Origin: Neoceratodus forsteri
Taxonomy: Eukaryota; Chordata; Ceratodontiformes; Ceratodontidae
NCBI GenBank assembly: GCA_016271365.2
Contig: CM028129.1
Span: forward strand, 843,590,001 to 843,654,000
Length of the DNA: 64,000 nucleotides
Direction: 5' to 3'
Positions 1 through 11,064 of the stretch are shown one piece after another (positions within the stretch are counted from its first letter, which is position 1; each line of letters opens with the position of its first letter). Below the pieces are notes generated by a model. It ran no database searches and was not told the origin of the DNA. It worked only from the letters and a program-made list of their open reading frames with translations. Made by a program: the position numbers and the translations under genes.

Positions 1-929
1 AGGTACAGGACATCCACTGCATGGCCCCCATCCAATTACCTAGTTACCAGTCATAGAACTCCACCAGGTTGGTTTGGCAGGATCTGCCACTTACAAAGCC
101 ATGCTGTCTACTGTCCTGTAGCCCTTTGGCCTCCAGGAGGGCCACCATCCTCTCCTTCAAGATAGTCTCCATCAGCTTACCCAGAAGGGATGTGATCCTC
201 ACCAGTCTGTAGTTCCTCAGTTCATCCTTGGTGCCATTCTTGTGGAGGGGCACCACATGAGCCATCCTCCAATACTGAGGTACATACCCTGAGTGTAGTG
301 AGGCATTAAATAGATCTGCCAAAGGTCCCTCTGCCAGCTTCTTCAGTACCATGGGGTGGATGCCATCTGGGCCTGGCACCTTGTCTACACTCAGGGACCT
401 CAAACCCTCCAGAAACCTGCCCTCCATGATTTCCCCATCTGTCACCTCCTCCCTCTCCGTTCCTGCCCTTCCTTTCCCCCTTGGGTATCACCCCCCTTAC
501 TCCTTAGTAAATACCGATAAGAAGTAATCATTTAGTGCTTTTGCCTTATCACCCCCTGCTTCCACCCATCCCCCGCTTCCTAATCCTTACTATATGGTCC
601 TTACAGCTCTGTTTCTCCCTGACGTACCTGAAGAAGTCCTTGTCCCCCTTCTTAATGCCCTGCACCAGCCTGAGTTCCTTAGATGCTTTGGCTGCCCTTA
701 CTGCCCTTGTTACTTCCTTTGATTCCTTCAGGTACTCCTCTCTGTTCTCTCCTCCCTGTTTTTTGTACCTACTAAATGCAGCTCTTTTTCTCCTTACCTT
801 CTCCATGACCTCCTTGCTCCCCAGCTAGGTTTCTTCGCCCTAGCCTTCTTGCTCTGGGCCTTGCTGCAGGTTCTGGTTGCTTCCGCTATCCCCAGCTTTA
901 TGAGCTCCCACCTCTGGTTAGTGCCTATA
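1..929 (-). mobile_element. CR1-A LINE fragment: RT start and EN-RT linker
   Basis: Decayed minus-strand CR1 retrotransposon. Read right to left it carries the EN-RT linker (about 930-549, with ELRLVQGIKKGDKDFFRYVRE) and then the RT start at about 445-44. Motifs include PGPDGIHPMVLKKL, FNASLHSGYVPQYWRMAHVVPL and HGFVSGRSCQTNLV, all typical of the CR1 clade. Frames shift several times, so it is a pseudogene. It runs off the left edge. It joins across the 930-1301 insert to the EN end at 1302-1496, and across the L1-A insertion to CR1 sequence at 22694-24420. The CR1 clade is secure; the exact subfamily is not. Confidence 0.9.
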
Positions 930-1301
930 CTAGAAACATAGAAATATAGAAACACAGACTTTGATGGCAGATAAAGACCGCTTGGTCCACCCAGTCTGCT
1001 CATTACCCTACCTATTGGATAAGCTGCAGATCCTAGTTAACTAACAGCCTACTTCTTCCTACCCCCACCAGAATTGCCCTATGTCTGTCCCATGCATTCT
1101 TGAATTTCCCCACTGTTTTGAACCCCATGACCTCCTCAGGAAGGCCATTCCATGTGTCCACCACCCTCTCCATGACAAAATACTTCCTCACATTGCTCCT
1201 GAGTTGTCCCCTTCTATCTTCAAATTATGCCCCCTTGTTCTTGCACATCTCTTTTTCTGAAAGATGCGACCCTCTTGGATTTTGTTGATTCCCTTGAGGT
1301 A
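930..1301 (-). mobile_element. CR1-B: 3' end of a second CR1 inserted in CR1-A
   Basis: A 5'-truncated CR1 made of the RT C-terminus and the 3' UTR. The minus strand encodes a [25 protein letters not shown] stretch, the usual CR1 C-terminal motif, followed by the 3' UTR that recurs at 47.85, 61.5 and 62.2 kb. Its tail is the imperfect AGAAACATAGAAATATAGAA on the plus strand at about 931-952, equivalent to a (TTTCTATG)n end. CR1-A resumes on both sides (linker to the left, EN end to the right), so this is an insertion into CR1-A. Confidence 0.85.
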
Positions 1302-1496
1302 CTAGGTTAAATTCTTTCCAGGACCCTTTCACCACTTCCACCATCCTCCCAAAGTCGGCCCTCCTGAAGTCCAGCACCCTTGTGCTGGATTCCACTCCTT
1401 CCTTATCCATATCCAATGTGAACCATACTGAGTGGCGGTCACTCCCCACCAGCGGTTCTTCCACCCTCAGTTTCCTCACTATTTCCCTCCTCAACC
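1302..1496 (-). mobile_element. CR1-A LINE fragment: endonuclease C-terminus
   Basis: The minus strand encodes RKLRVEEPLVGSDRHSVWF and then VLDFRRADFGRMVEVVKGSW. The first contains the SDRH version of the catalytic SDH motif of apurinic-type LINE endonucleases. The second is the start of the CR1 EN-RT linker. In the parallel copy CR1-D the block just before this one reads LGNTLDLVLSNGEFVREL. In this copy that block lies 21 kb away at 22694-22740, on the far side of L1-A. Confidence 0.85.
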
Positions 1497-2333
1497 CCGT
1501 TTCAAATGGAAACCCAATACTCAGATCCTAAAGGATGTTTCATTATCATAACTGGGGTATTATTCAGGACAAAAGTCACATTAGCAAATGTATACTTGCC
1601 CCCCACTGACCCCGCCACCTACATTTAGGACTTTTTTTAATAAGTTATTTGACATGCAACGGGGTGCTTAATAGTAGGGGGGGACCTTAATCTAATGCTC
1701 TCCTCTTAGTTCGACACATCAGTGTACACTGCGTATAAGGAATCGACCTCTCAGAAATGTTTTAAGGAACAAAAGTCCTCATTGGGGCTAGTTGATGTTT
1801 GGCACCATTTTTTTCCTTCTTCACAGGCCTATGCATGCTATTCACCACAATCTAACATGTATTCTAGATTAGACTACTTTTTTATCTCAAAAGAACATAC
1901 GGATTGGATGCAAGATATTGCCATATGCCCAAAGTTCCTATCAGACCACTTGCCAGTGTTGCTAAAATTAAAATTGAACATTCCGAAGAAAAATACTAGC
2001 TGGCGCCTAAACACAACATTACTCAGAGATGAAACCTTTAAAAAGAAACTGGGAGAAAAATTTTACAGATCTTGAAGGAAAATACCACTGTGGAGAGTTC
2101 AACAAGTATGATATGGGACACACTGAAAGCTGTAATCCTCGGGGAAGTAATAGCATATGTCTCTTACAAACAAACAGAGAGAAGTGGCCTATACTAGATT
2201 GCAAGCAGAATTACAATCATTACAACAAGCTCAGGAGACCTCTATATCAGAAGGCTGTAATCGGATAAGGCAAGTGAAAGCTGCCCTACAAAAACTCCTG
2301 GATGAAAAGGTCCAGCAAGCCTTATTTTATCTT
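1497..2333 (+). mobile_element. L1-A fragment 1: ORF2 endonuclease and start of EN-RT linker
   Basis: Plus-strand L1/Tx1-like ORF2, frameshifted. Visible EN signs are a TLANVYLPPTDPATYI stretch, GGDLNLML (the GGDFN block), SRLDYFFIS and FLSDHLPVLLKLKL (the SDH block). The linker follows, ending DEKVQQALFYL at 2333. That last stretch overlaps the start of the next piece at 12142 through the duplicated target site AAGCCTTATTTTATCTT (2317-2333). ORF1 and the EN start are missing, so L1-A is 5' truncated here. It sits inside CR1-A. Confidence 0.88.
2317..2333. repeat. Target-site duplication, left copy, of L1-B
   Basis: The 17 bases AAGCCTTATTTTATCTT recur as AAGCCTTGTTTTATCTT at 12142-12158, one mismatch. 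A T-rich run, the complement of an A-rich tail, starts at 2334 exactly where the duplication ends. This is the expected signature of target-primed reverse transcription by a minus-strand L1. Confidence 0.92.
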
Positions 2334-2726
2334 TTTTTTATTTTATTTTTAATTTAACAAGATGTGACACAATGCCTAGTTACATCCTGATATCACTAAA
2401 TCAAAAAGTATTGTTGCAATCAAGTATACAAAAAGATGTTATGTTTCATCAATCTCTTAAATTTTAATAAATTCTATGACCCCAGGACATAGTGCTATAG
2501 GTATGCCCAAGAGATCTGACAAGAGATTTATTTCTCAAAGTTCAACTACCCTTAACTGTATTCGCAGAAGGTAATGGTTCCCTACCTGTTCCTCTCTCCC
2601 TTCCCTTTTATGGATCTTTTAGGTCCTCTTATGGATAAGGAATTTAAGAAATAAAGTCGGGTCATGGGTTGATATATGCATGACCCACGGACTCCACAGC
2701 CCTTCAAAGGTGTTATATTTATTATG

Positions 2727-2839
2727 TCATTTTGCCGTCAGCCCTTCCATATGGTAGATTTCTGAAACCACCTTTCTCCAGTCTGAAATAGTGGGGTTAA
2801 TTGGCACCATCCAAAGTCTAGTAATGGCTTTTTTTTTCC

Positions 2840-2889
<50 letters not shown>

Positions 2890-5800
2890 AGTAGAGGCAT
2901 TGCCATGCAGGCCTGTGAGGGGGGGGACATCGAAAGCAGCACTATTTCTGCTGAGAGCTCAACAAACTCTTCCAAACAGTCTGAGATCTCTTGTTGAAAT
3001 ACACACCAAAAGGGTGTTATCTGAGGGCAAGTCCAGAAGATATGGCCCAGGTCCATCAGTTCACAAGGGCACCTGCACCAGCGCCTTCCGTACAAAGGTA
3101 GAACATATTTGGCAAGGACAGCCTGCGAGCGAAAAAATCTAGCCCGGCATTTCCAGGCAAACTCCCTCCACTTATTCGAATGAGTGATCTTGAGGGCCAT
3201 GGCGGAGGCTTTCTGCAGTTCTGAACAGGAAATTTCCAACTTCAAATCTCTACTCCAACTGTTTAATATGGATTCTGAAGAGTCACCCAGATTATCGCTC
3301 AATATTTTGTAGAGGCGGCCAATAAGGTGGCCCCAGATTGTTCCTCCCAAACTGTCCTCCAGGAGGCACTACAATAATGGGGATGGACCTGGGGAACTGG
3401 CCCCCATGTCCCTCTGATGTAAAATATAATTTTTAATCTGGAGATACCTGTAGGCATCCTGATCAGGGAGCCCATAACTGGCTATAAGGGATTCAAATGG
3501 GGCTATTCCTGATTTTGTAAGGAGCTGAGAGAAAAAAATTAACCCCAGGCTTCTCCAATTTGAGAAGGTCAAGTCAAACGTTATACAAAAAAAAAACTCA
3601 GCCTCTGATATTAGTGTGTGGAAGAAGAAAGTCTCCTTAAAGATCCCTTTTTGTTTTATTTTGTACCAAAGTTTTAAAACTTGTGCTGTATATAGAGAAA
3701 AATCTCAGAGGGGGGTCTCAGGCTTGGGGATGTTAAAGTTATTTTAGTAATGTCATGCAGATCATTTATAGTGAATTCTAATTCCTTCCAAAGGGGTGAG
3801 TATGATGGGGATAGCCAGAGGAAAAGTAGTTTAAGGAAGGATGCCACTGCATAAAATTTAAAATTTGGAAAGTGGTCCCTTCCCTGGGTCAGAGGAAGTT
3901 GTAGAATAGATAGCCTTATCCTCCGCTTTTACCCATTCCATATAAAATTTGAAACAGTTTTATCCCAAGACACAAAGCAGTGTTCAGAGGGAAAGGTTGG
4001 AATATTCTGGAACAAATAGAGAAGGCGAGGAAGAACAATCATACGGATGGTCTCAATTCTCTGAAAAAAGTTAAGATGTAACTTTGCCCATTTTGAGAGG
4101 TCCGATTGGATTGAAAGGGGTTGACAGTTTATCGACTCAAGATTGTCCAGATTTATAGGAATATGAATTCCTAACTATTTAAGTTTAATTTGATACCACT
4201 TGATTGGGTATTTTTATTTAAGATTAAGGGAAGGGGTAAAATATAGTGGCAAGACTTCAGATTTATTATATTCAGTTTAAAACCTGCAACTTCCTCAAAT
4301 CTAACCAGGGTTTCCCATAATGCCAGGAGGGAGGTCTCAGGTGCAGAGAAGTCAAGAGCACATCATCCGCATACAACGCTACCTTGCCCAAAGGGATGCC
4401 CTCTATTAGAGTGTTTCTTCTAATAGCCTCAGCCAGAGGTTCCATATAAATAGCAAAGAATAACAGTGATAAGGGACAGCCCTGTCTTGTGCCCCTCTGT
4501 AAATGTATGGGTGTGGATAAGGCTTCATTAATGTGAATGTAGGCTTCAGGGTAGAAAATTCTGAGAGGGTGTCCCAGAGAAAATTCAGTGCCATCCTGTT
4601 GAACTCCTTATTGGCATCTAGGCTTATAAGGGACATGGGGATCCATCTAGAATATGTATATTCAAGCAGGATCATTAGTTTTCGTATGTTATCTGAAGTA
4701 CTACATTGTTTAATAAAACCTGATTGATCCAGGTGGATTAAATGTACTAGAAGAGGTTCTAACCATTTTTCCCATATGGTCATAAATATTTTGTAGTCTA
4801 AATTTAGAATGGAGATAGGGCGATAAGAGGAAGTAAGTGTGGGGTCTTTATCTGGTTTGGCCAGTGGGGAGAGAATGGCGTAGTCCCAAGAGGCTGGGGG
4901 TGGGGTCCCTCTCTGCTACCATTCTACATGCTGGAATAAAACTCGGTAGGAGCTGAGGTATGACTGTCTCATACCATTCTGCCCCGAATCCATCCAGGCC
5001 TGGGCATTTGAGAGGTTTTAGGACTTTCACCTGTTGTAGTATCTCAGATGCCCTGATCAGTATTTTGAGGGATTTTCTTTGAACATTCGATAGCTTGGTT
5101 AAAGAAGGATTGGCTAAAAAAGTGGAAGTAGCTTGCAATTCGGTTTGAGATGTCAAGGGAGCCGCATATAGGGATTTATAATATTGGGAGAAAACCCCTT
5201 TAATTTGTTCCTCCTTATTTGAATATTTATTTGAGTCTAGAAGTTTTATCTTGAGAATTGTCGAGGCTTGTTTATTGGCTCTTAAATTGCGGGCCAACAG
5301 TCTAGATCCCCTAGCCCCTCTTGTAGTTATTCTGTTTTAGATTATTTAAATTCTGAAGGATTTTGTAATCCAAGATTTTTTGAATTTCTTGTTTTGTGGC
5401 TCTCATTTTCCACTGCAATTCCTTATCCCCTTCTCTATATAATAATCGGTATGAGTTAAGCTGTTCTTTCAGATAATTAAATTTGGCTTCTATTCTTTCT
5501 GCTTACGAGAGACATAAACCAGAACCCCCCCCCCCCATTATGACTTTTAAAGTATACCATTGAATTGGATCAGAAATATCTGGTGATAAGTTCTCATTAA
5601 TTGCCTGAGGGATAAGCATCCGAACAAATTTCAGAAATTCAGGGTCTCGAAGAAGAGAAGTAGTAAATCGCCAAAGTTTGAGTTTTTCTGATTTGCCCAA
5701 GTTTAACTTGAGGATCAGGGGATTGTGATCAGACAATATCCTAGGCTCTATCACAACATCTTGCACTAGGGTAAGATGTTCACATGTTATAAAGAAATAA

Positions 5801-6417
5801 TCCAGCCTAGAATATGAACAATGCCTTCCCAAGAAAAAAGTGTAACCAGGGACCGATGGGAATAATTCTTCCATATGTCCTTGATACCCAGGACAGATAG
5901 ATTTCCTTTTAGGTATTTTGTTGCATTCAAGAGTTGGTGGGGTTGAGGGTTAGAAGAGTCCAAATGGGGAGACAGAAGTGTGTTAAAATCCTCGCCCATT
6001 ATTAAAATTCCCTGAAGCATTCCCATAACTTTTGTAAAAAGGCTCAGACAATAGGCAAGGAGGATTGTGGGGGTAGATAAGTGTTAACTAGTGTTACTGT
6101 TTGGGAATACAGGACCCCACCTACGATAACATATCTTCCTTGGGGATCAATGTAAGTTTTCTAGAGTTCCATCAGGGTGGAAGAAGGAATGAGGATGGCC
6201 ATACCTCTTTCATGCCCGCTAAGATGAGAAGAAGCTAACACCTGATAGTGGTTCCCCAGTGCAGTTTCAAATGTTCCCCTGGAGAAAGGTGCACTTCCTG
6301 TAAGAAATACAGGTCTGCTTTCTGTTTTCCCAAATGTTGCATTACCCACATGCATTTTATTAGGGAGTGCAAACCATTCACATTCTGCAAATAAATCTTA
6401 ACTGGTACATTATCCAT
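2727..6417 (-). pseudogene. L1-B ORF2 pseudogene (endonuclease and reverse transcriptase)
   Basis: Decayed ORF2. It begins MDNVPVKIYLQNVNGLHSL near 6417. EN pieces include LIMGEDFNTLLSP (about 6000), SRLDYFFITCEHL and ILSDHNPLILKL (about 5720). RT pieces include CPGLDGFGAEWYETVIPQLL (about 5000) and LDQSGFIKQCSTSDNIRKL with SLISLDANKEFNRMA (about 4720-4590). The polymerase FADD block is not readable. The C-terminus has a zinc-knuckle-like pattern C-x3-C-x6-H-x4-C (within CRCPCELMDLGHIFWTC, about 3075-3030). At least six frame changes occur. In life it would nick DNA and copy L1 RNA in the nucleus. Confidence 0.85.
2842..2887. repeat. (TA)n microsatellite
   Basis: About 46 bases of uninterrupted TA repeat inside the 3' part of L1-B ORF2. 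In translation it gives a meaningless IYIYIY run on both strands. Confidence 0.97.
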
Positions 6418-6424
6418 TACACCA

Positions 6425-7529
6425 GAAAAAGGGTATGGGGTTATCTAATGGGGAATGCTCCAAGAGACGGTAGGGACACAATCTGAAGAGGCCAGAAAGA
6501 ACATAATACCACCACCTGATAACAGGTCATCCTAAGGGACCCAAAGCAGTAGACCGGAAGGTGGGCATTCCCTCAAAATTTCCATGTGTCCCTCTCTGCC
6601 CGGAGCCCCCCCCCCAAAAGAAGATCTCAAGGGATGCTTGTAGTAATTTAGTGACTTCATCCATTTTCTCAACTTTATAACTTAGGTAGGTAATAAAATA
6701 AACCAAATCTACAGTCACTATTTCAACTAAACTCACTGCTTGAAGCAGCTGGCTTACAGTACTGTTCTTGATGAACACCATAAACGTAACCAGAAACATG
6801 GCTCTTATTATAGAACTAAACTTTCTCCCACAGGAGAAAACTATGTACAGGTGAGCTTCCACTTTTGGGGGAGATAACCAAATCTCCAACCCACAGACAG
6901 GGAATTTTTTTTATCTATATCCATTCCCAGAGAAATGGGGTATAAACCACCTTTGAAGGGTATAAGCCCACTTGAGGGGATCACCCCCCCCCAAGGAACA
7001 GTACGATGAATATTAGCTGTTCCAGGAGTGGTGAAGACATGAATGGGTCTTAATAATTTCTTAATCAGGTAGAAAAGGTATTCTAACAAGCATTTGTCAA
7101 TGCTGAATGTTTGCTTGCTGGCATTGGCAGTGGTAGTGTAGAAGTTACAGAGCTGCGTAATAGGAATGGCAGTGAAGTATTGAACTGAAGCCAACCCCAC
7201 CACCACCCTGCAGAGAGTGACAGGCAGTGGGGTGTGCGTTTGGGTCGTCAGGCATAACGGCCATGCCATTTCACCACACCCCACTCTGCAGAGACTGACA
7301 AGTGTCACGTGTTCCTTGGGGTCTTTGGCCTCTTTGCGCCCCATTTCATTAGGAAATATGGTGAGATGGGTGCGATATAGAGAATGGGGTGAAGTTTGGG
7401 GTCGAAGAGTCCAAGGCATACCTCGATGCCTCTCAGTGACTGCAGGGTGTGGAATGGTATGAGCATCACAGGCAAGAATCCCAAGTCACACCCCTGATTC
7501 CTGTCATTCTCTATAGGATTGTGCGATTT
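6425..7529 (-). other. L1-B ORF1-ORF2 spacer and unassigned sequence
   Basis: Sequence just upstream of ORF2 in L1-B orientation (6425 to roughly 6900) probably belongs to the L1-B intergenic spacer. From roughly 6900 to 7529 I see no recognisable element. It contains a C-run, a poly-T run at 6907 and no coding frame with family motifs. The exact edge of the foreign insert in L1-B cannot be set by eye. Confidence 0.4.
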
Positions 7530-9555
7530 AGTTGAAAAGCCTAATACCTCAGGCATTCGTTGGTATTTTAACTCCAAATTTTCAACATGTTTGTTTTGTG
7601 ACCCCACCTCATGAACAGGGGGAATATCAGTTTGGTAGCCGAAAGCTGCTTATGCACAGTGACTACAGGATTTAGCACCACAGGTGCAAAAATATTCCGA
7701 ACAGGATGTAAAAAATGACAGCTGTACTCTTTCATGGGGAGGTGTAAAAATGGCTATGTTGCAAATGTGTAGTGAAAATATTTAAAAAAATGGTGAAGTC
7801 ACGAGCGTACATAGAAACTGTGCAACGCACACCCGTTATATAATTAGGTTGGGGATATTTTATAGCAGATTGTCAACTCAGGCATTTTGGTGCCTCCGAT
7901 CATGAACAGTGTCACTGTGATTTTCTTTATCTGTGCCGAACAATGATTTCCCACAGCGACCACGCATCTCTGCACTGAAAGTGTGAAAACACACTTCGGC
8001 CATGTTGTGAGAAATGGCAGCTGTACTGTCCATAAGGAAGTGTTGAAAAATGCCACTAGTGAAAATCTGGACTGAAAATATTACAAAGTCATGAACTAAC
8101 GAGGATGCGTGGAAACTGCACAATGCTCACTGTAACACAGTCATTTTATGGACTTTTGTCACCAAATTTTCAACATAGCCATTTTAAGACCTCTGCTCAT
8201 GAACAGTGTAACTGTGATTTCCTAATCCGTCTCTAAACATTACAGCAGACACCACAGCACATTGTGCACTACATGTGCGAGCAACACATTTTGGGTGACA
8301 TGTGAAAATAGCAGCTGTACTGTTCATAAGGAAGTTTAATAAAATGGACATGTTGACAATCTGGAGTGAAAATATTAAATTTGCAAACTTACGAGCATGC
8401 ATAGGAACTGTCACCATCACCGAAAAGTCATTTCAGGCATTTTTTCACCAAATTTTCAACACAGCCATTTTAAGACCTCTGCTCATGAACAGTGTCGCTG
8501 TGGTTTTGTTAATGTGTCCCATACATTGAGTTTGCATTAACGATCATGCATTGTGCGCCATATGGGCGGAAACACGCTTTGGGCAGGATGGGAAATGACA
8601 GCTGTACTGCTCATAGAGGTGTGGAAAATGGCAATGTTGGAAATCTGGAGGGAAATATTGAAAATTCGAAACCCACGAAGCGTGTGTGGAACTGTGCAAC
8701 GACGTCAGAAACAGTCATTTTTAGGAATTCTGTCACCAAATTTTGAACATTGCCATTTTAAGATCTCTGCTCATGAACAGTGACACTGTGATTTTCTTAA
8801 TGTGTCCCATACACTGAGTTTGCACAACGACTGCTCAATTGTGCGCTACATGGGCGGAAACACGTTTTGGGTGAGATGTGAAAAATGACAGCTGTACTAC
8901 TTATAAGAAGGTGTGGAAAAATGGCAATGTTGAAAATCTGGAGTGGAAATATTGAAAATTCGCAAACCTATGAGCGTGCGTAGGAACTGCGCAACGCACG
9001 CTCGTAAAACAGTCATTTTTAGGAATTTTTTCACCAAATTTTCAACATAGCCATTTCAAGACCTCTGCTCATGAACAGTGTCACTGTGATTTTCTTAATT
9101 TGTCCCGTACATTGATTTCGCACACCGACTGCGCCATTCTGCGCTACAACGGCGGAAACACATTTTGGGTGAGATGTGAAAAATGACAGCTGTACTACTC
9201 ATAAGAAGGTGTGGTGAAATGGCAATGTTGGAAATCTGGAGTGAAAACATTGAAATTTGGCGAACTTACGAGCTCTTGGTAGGAACTGCATAGCCTTTCG
9301 TTAAACAGTCATTTTGGAATTTTGGCACCAAATTTTCAACATGGGGTTTGGGCCCCTTCTCATGAATGATGTCACCGTCATGGTGGTATTCAGTCCCGAA
9401 GGGTGATTTTTGCAGTCACTGCACAGTCACTGCGCCGAAATCACCCTTCGAGTCTCGGATAACGCCATGACAGTGACATCATTCATGAGAAGGTCCCAAA
9501 ACCCCATGTTGAAAATTTGCAAAATTCAAAATGCCTGAGATATGCAATAAAGTTG
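7530..9555. repeat. Foldback element of about 291-bp tandem units capped by an inverted copy
   Basis: The motif TCATGAACAG or a close variant begins at 7609, 7900, 8198, 8483, 8771, 9069 and 9360, so units are 285-298 bp, seven in all. Each unit holds ACAGTGTCACTGT (a 6-bp inverted repeat around one base), GACAGCTGTAC and an AAATTTTCAACAT block. At the right end the last unit is followed by its reverse complement (arms about 9330-9406 and 9436-9518). The left edge (about 7530-7620) and right edge (about 9465-9555) are imperfect inverted copies, sharing CTCAGGCATT and AAATTTTCAACATG. No reading frame is conserved between units, so it appears non-coding. It resembles foldback transposons in layout; the family is unknown. 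Confidence 0.8.
9330..9518. repeat. Large imperfect palindrome at end of the tandem array
   Basis: Arms of about 77-83 bases meet near 9422 around a GC-rich spacer that contains GCAGTCACTGC-like direct repeats. The arms include GAATGATGTCACCGTCATGG on the left and CCATGACAGTGACATCATTC on the right. A cruciform or hairpin could form here. It is the inverted cap of the array described at 7530-9555. Confidence 0.85.
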
Positions 9556-9599
9556 AACCCTCCTATCTAGCCCATTATACAGCTTACGGCATTTCCTCA

Positions 9600-10044
9600 G
9601 TTCGCGGTCGGCTTTGAAGAGTGCAGACGTGTTCCCGGTCCACCGAAGATCATCAGCCGGAGTCCGGAGGTATGGGTGAGGGGGGTGGGGAGGTTGGGCG
9701 AGGGTGGGTGCAGGCTGTGAGGGTGTTCGGGAGACAACAAGGACCGCTTTATTTTACAGGTTACAAAACAAAAAGACTTCGTGGGACTGCTTGTCACGCT
9801 GGGGTGGGCTCCCAGCATGGCACAAGGGCTTTGGGGGGGCGTTCAGCGAAGCGAAGTTAGGCACCCCGTCGGCAAAATAACCAACTATTGGGAGGGAGGA
9901 GGCGATGCAGCTCAGCCGACGGGATTGGGCACCCGTCGGCTATACACTGCGTGTGGGGGTGCGACGCCTGCAGCGGGAGCTGTATGTGAGCAGCTTCTAT
10001 CGCTGCTCACTAAAGCCTAGCTCCCCCTTTCAACTGTATGCCAC
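9600..10044. other. CpG-rich segment with short perfect hairpins
   Basis: This stretch is clearly richer in G, C and CpG than its surroundings. It contains the perfect hairpins AGCCGACGGG/CCCGTCGGCT (9914-9923 and 9932-9941) and GTGAGCAGC/GCTGCTCAC with a 7-base loop (9986-9994 and 10002-10010). A third hairpin follows at 10045-10082. No frame resembles a known protein. It could be part of the insert in L1-B, a young mobile element not yet CpG-depleted, or a regulatory island. I cannot decide which. Confidence 0.5.
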
Positions 10045-10082
10045 TGCATTTTGGAGCGTGTCATAGACAGCTCCAAAATGCA
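10045..10082. repeat. Perfect 13-bp inverted repeat
   Basis: TGCATTTTGGAGC (10045-10057) and GCTCCAAAATGCA (10070-10082) are exact reverse complements around a 12-base loop. It is the third hairpin in a row after 9914-9941 and 9986-10010. Confidence 0.95.
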
Positions 10083-11064
10083 TTGTCTTACAGGGGCCGC
10101 GCCTGCCAGCACACTGCCTGAATTGGAGGAGGAGGTGACACACTTCCAAAATCTCCGATGATGGCACTATGTTTCTTGCACATGCATGCAAGCAAACATA
10201 AAAATAATGAGTAAAGCTCCCTCCGTTGTTAGTCTCTTAACACTCCACCAGGGGGTGCTATAGTAATGGAAAAAATAAATGAATGGTCTCAGTGTGATTG
10301 GGCCCCTAAACTTTAGCAAATTCGTAGCAGGTAGACCCAATTCAACTGGCTAAAATGGGCATAAATTAACAACTGGGGGGAAGATGTTACTCCCTATTTA
10401 CAGTAGTTGAACAATAAACAGTGCCCCCTATAAATCATCTCCCCTTCAAGCCCTTATTGGATCTGGCCCTTTGGCAGTGACTTGGCCTCTATTAATCCTT
10501 GTTTCCCACTTCCAGTTTTTGAATCATGAGGGCCAGAAACAGAGCAAATTTAATAAAAGAATAAGGGGGTTCTGGAAATTCCAGCATCTTGCCCTCTTGG
10601 ACTAATCTGCGTGCCTTCATCCTAGAGACCACAAGTTCAATAAGTCCCCAAAGTATACCCCGAGCTGAAATAATTCTCACATAAAGTCATTACAAAGATC
10701 AATGCTCTGTACCTTTCGACAAGACCAATATTTTACAGCCCGCTCTTTAATGTAAGTTTTTATTAAACTCAGTGGATGGGAGAAGGGTGTATGCCACCAG
10801 TTGGAAAAGGGAGAACCACAAATGTGATGTGGGTGGGGGGCAGCCACCATGAGTGCAGAGAAGAACTAGGTACCCCAATTTATTGCCTAAATCCCACCAC
10901 ACCAAGGTATTTATAGAGGTGTACATTTCTAATTATAGTGTGGGAGAGCTTAATCCAATGTCAGAGCCCATTCTCAGCCCCTACCCGGCAATTAGCCACC
11001 TTCCCCCGACCATCACTCCCATCCACTAACCTGATTCAAACCTTTTATTTTTCCAAATGAGCCT
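10083..11064. other. Unassigned sequence and probable L1-B spacer after ORF1
   Basis: No coding frame with family motifs. The part nearest 11064 lies directly downstream of L1-B ORF1 in element orientation and is probably L1 spacer. The rest may belong to the foreign insert. Two small frames on the minus strand (around 10680-10492) match nothing I recognise. Confidence 0.35.

Noticed and set aside
2727..2990. IYIYIY transmembrane-like stretches on both strands
   Set aside because: Translation of the (TA)n microsatellite inside L1-B.
7844..8783. Several small frames in the tandem array, some with a shared MNS/MDSTAA-like segment
   Set aside because: The similarity between frames follows the ~291-bp DNA repeat. 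Frames shift and stop differently in each unit, so no protein is conserved.
7530..9555. Possible CRISPR-like array
   Set aside because: The units are about 291 bp with no short repeat/unique spacer alternation, and the context is eukaryotic.
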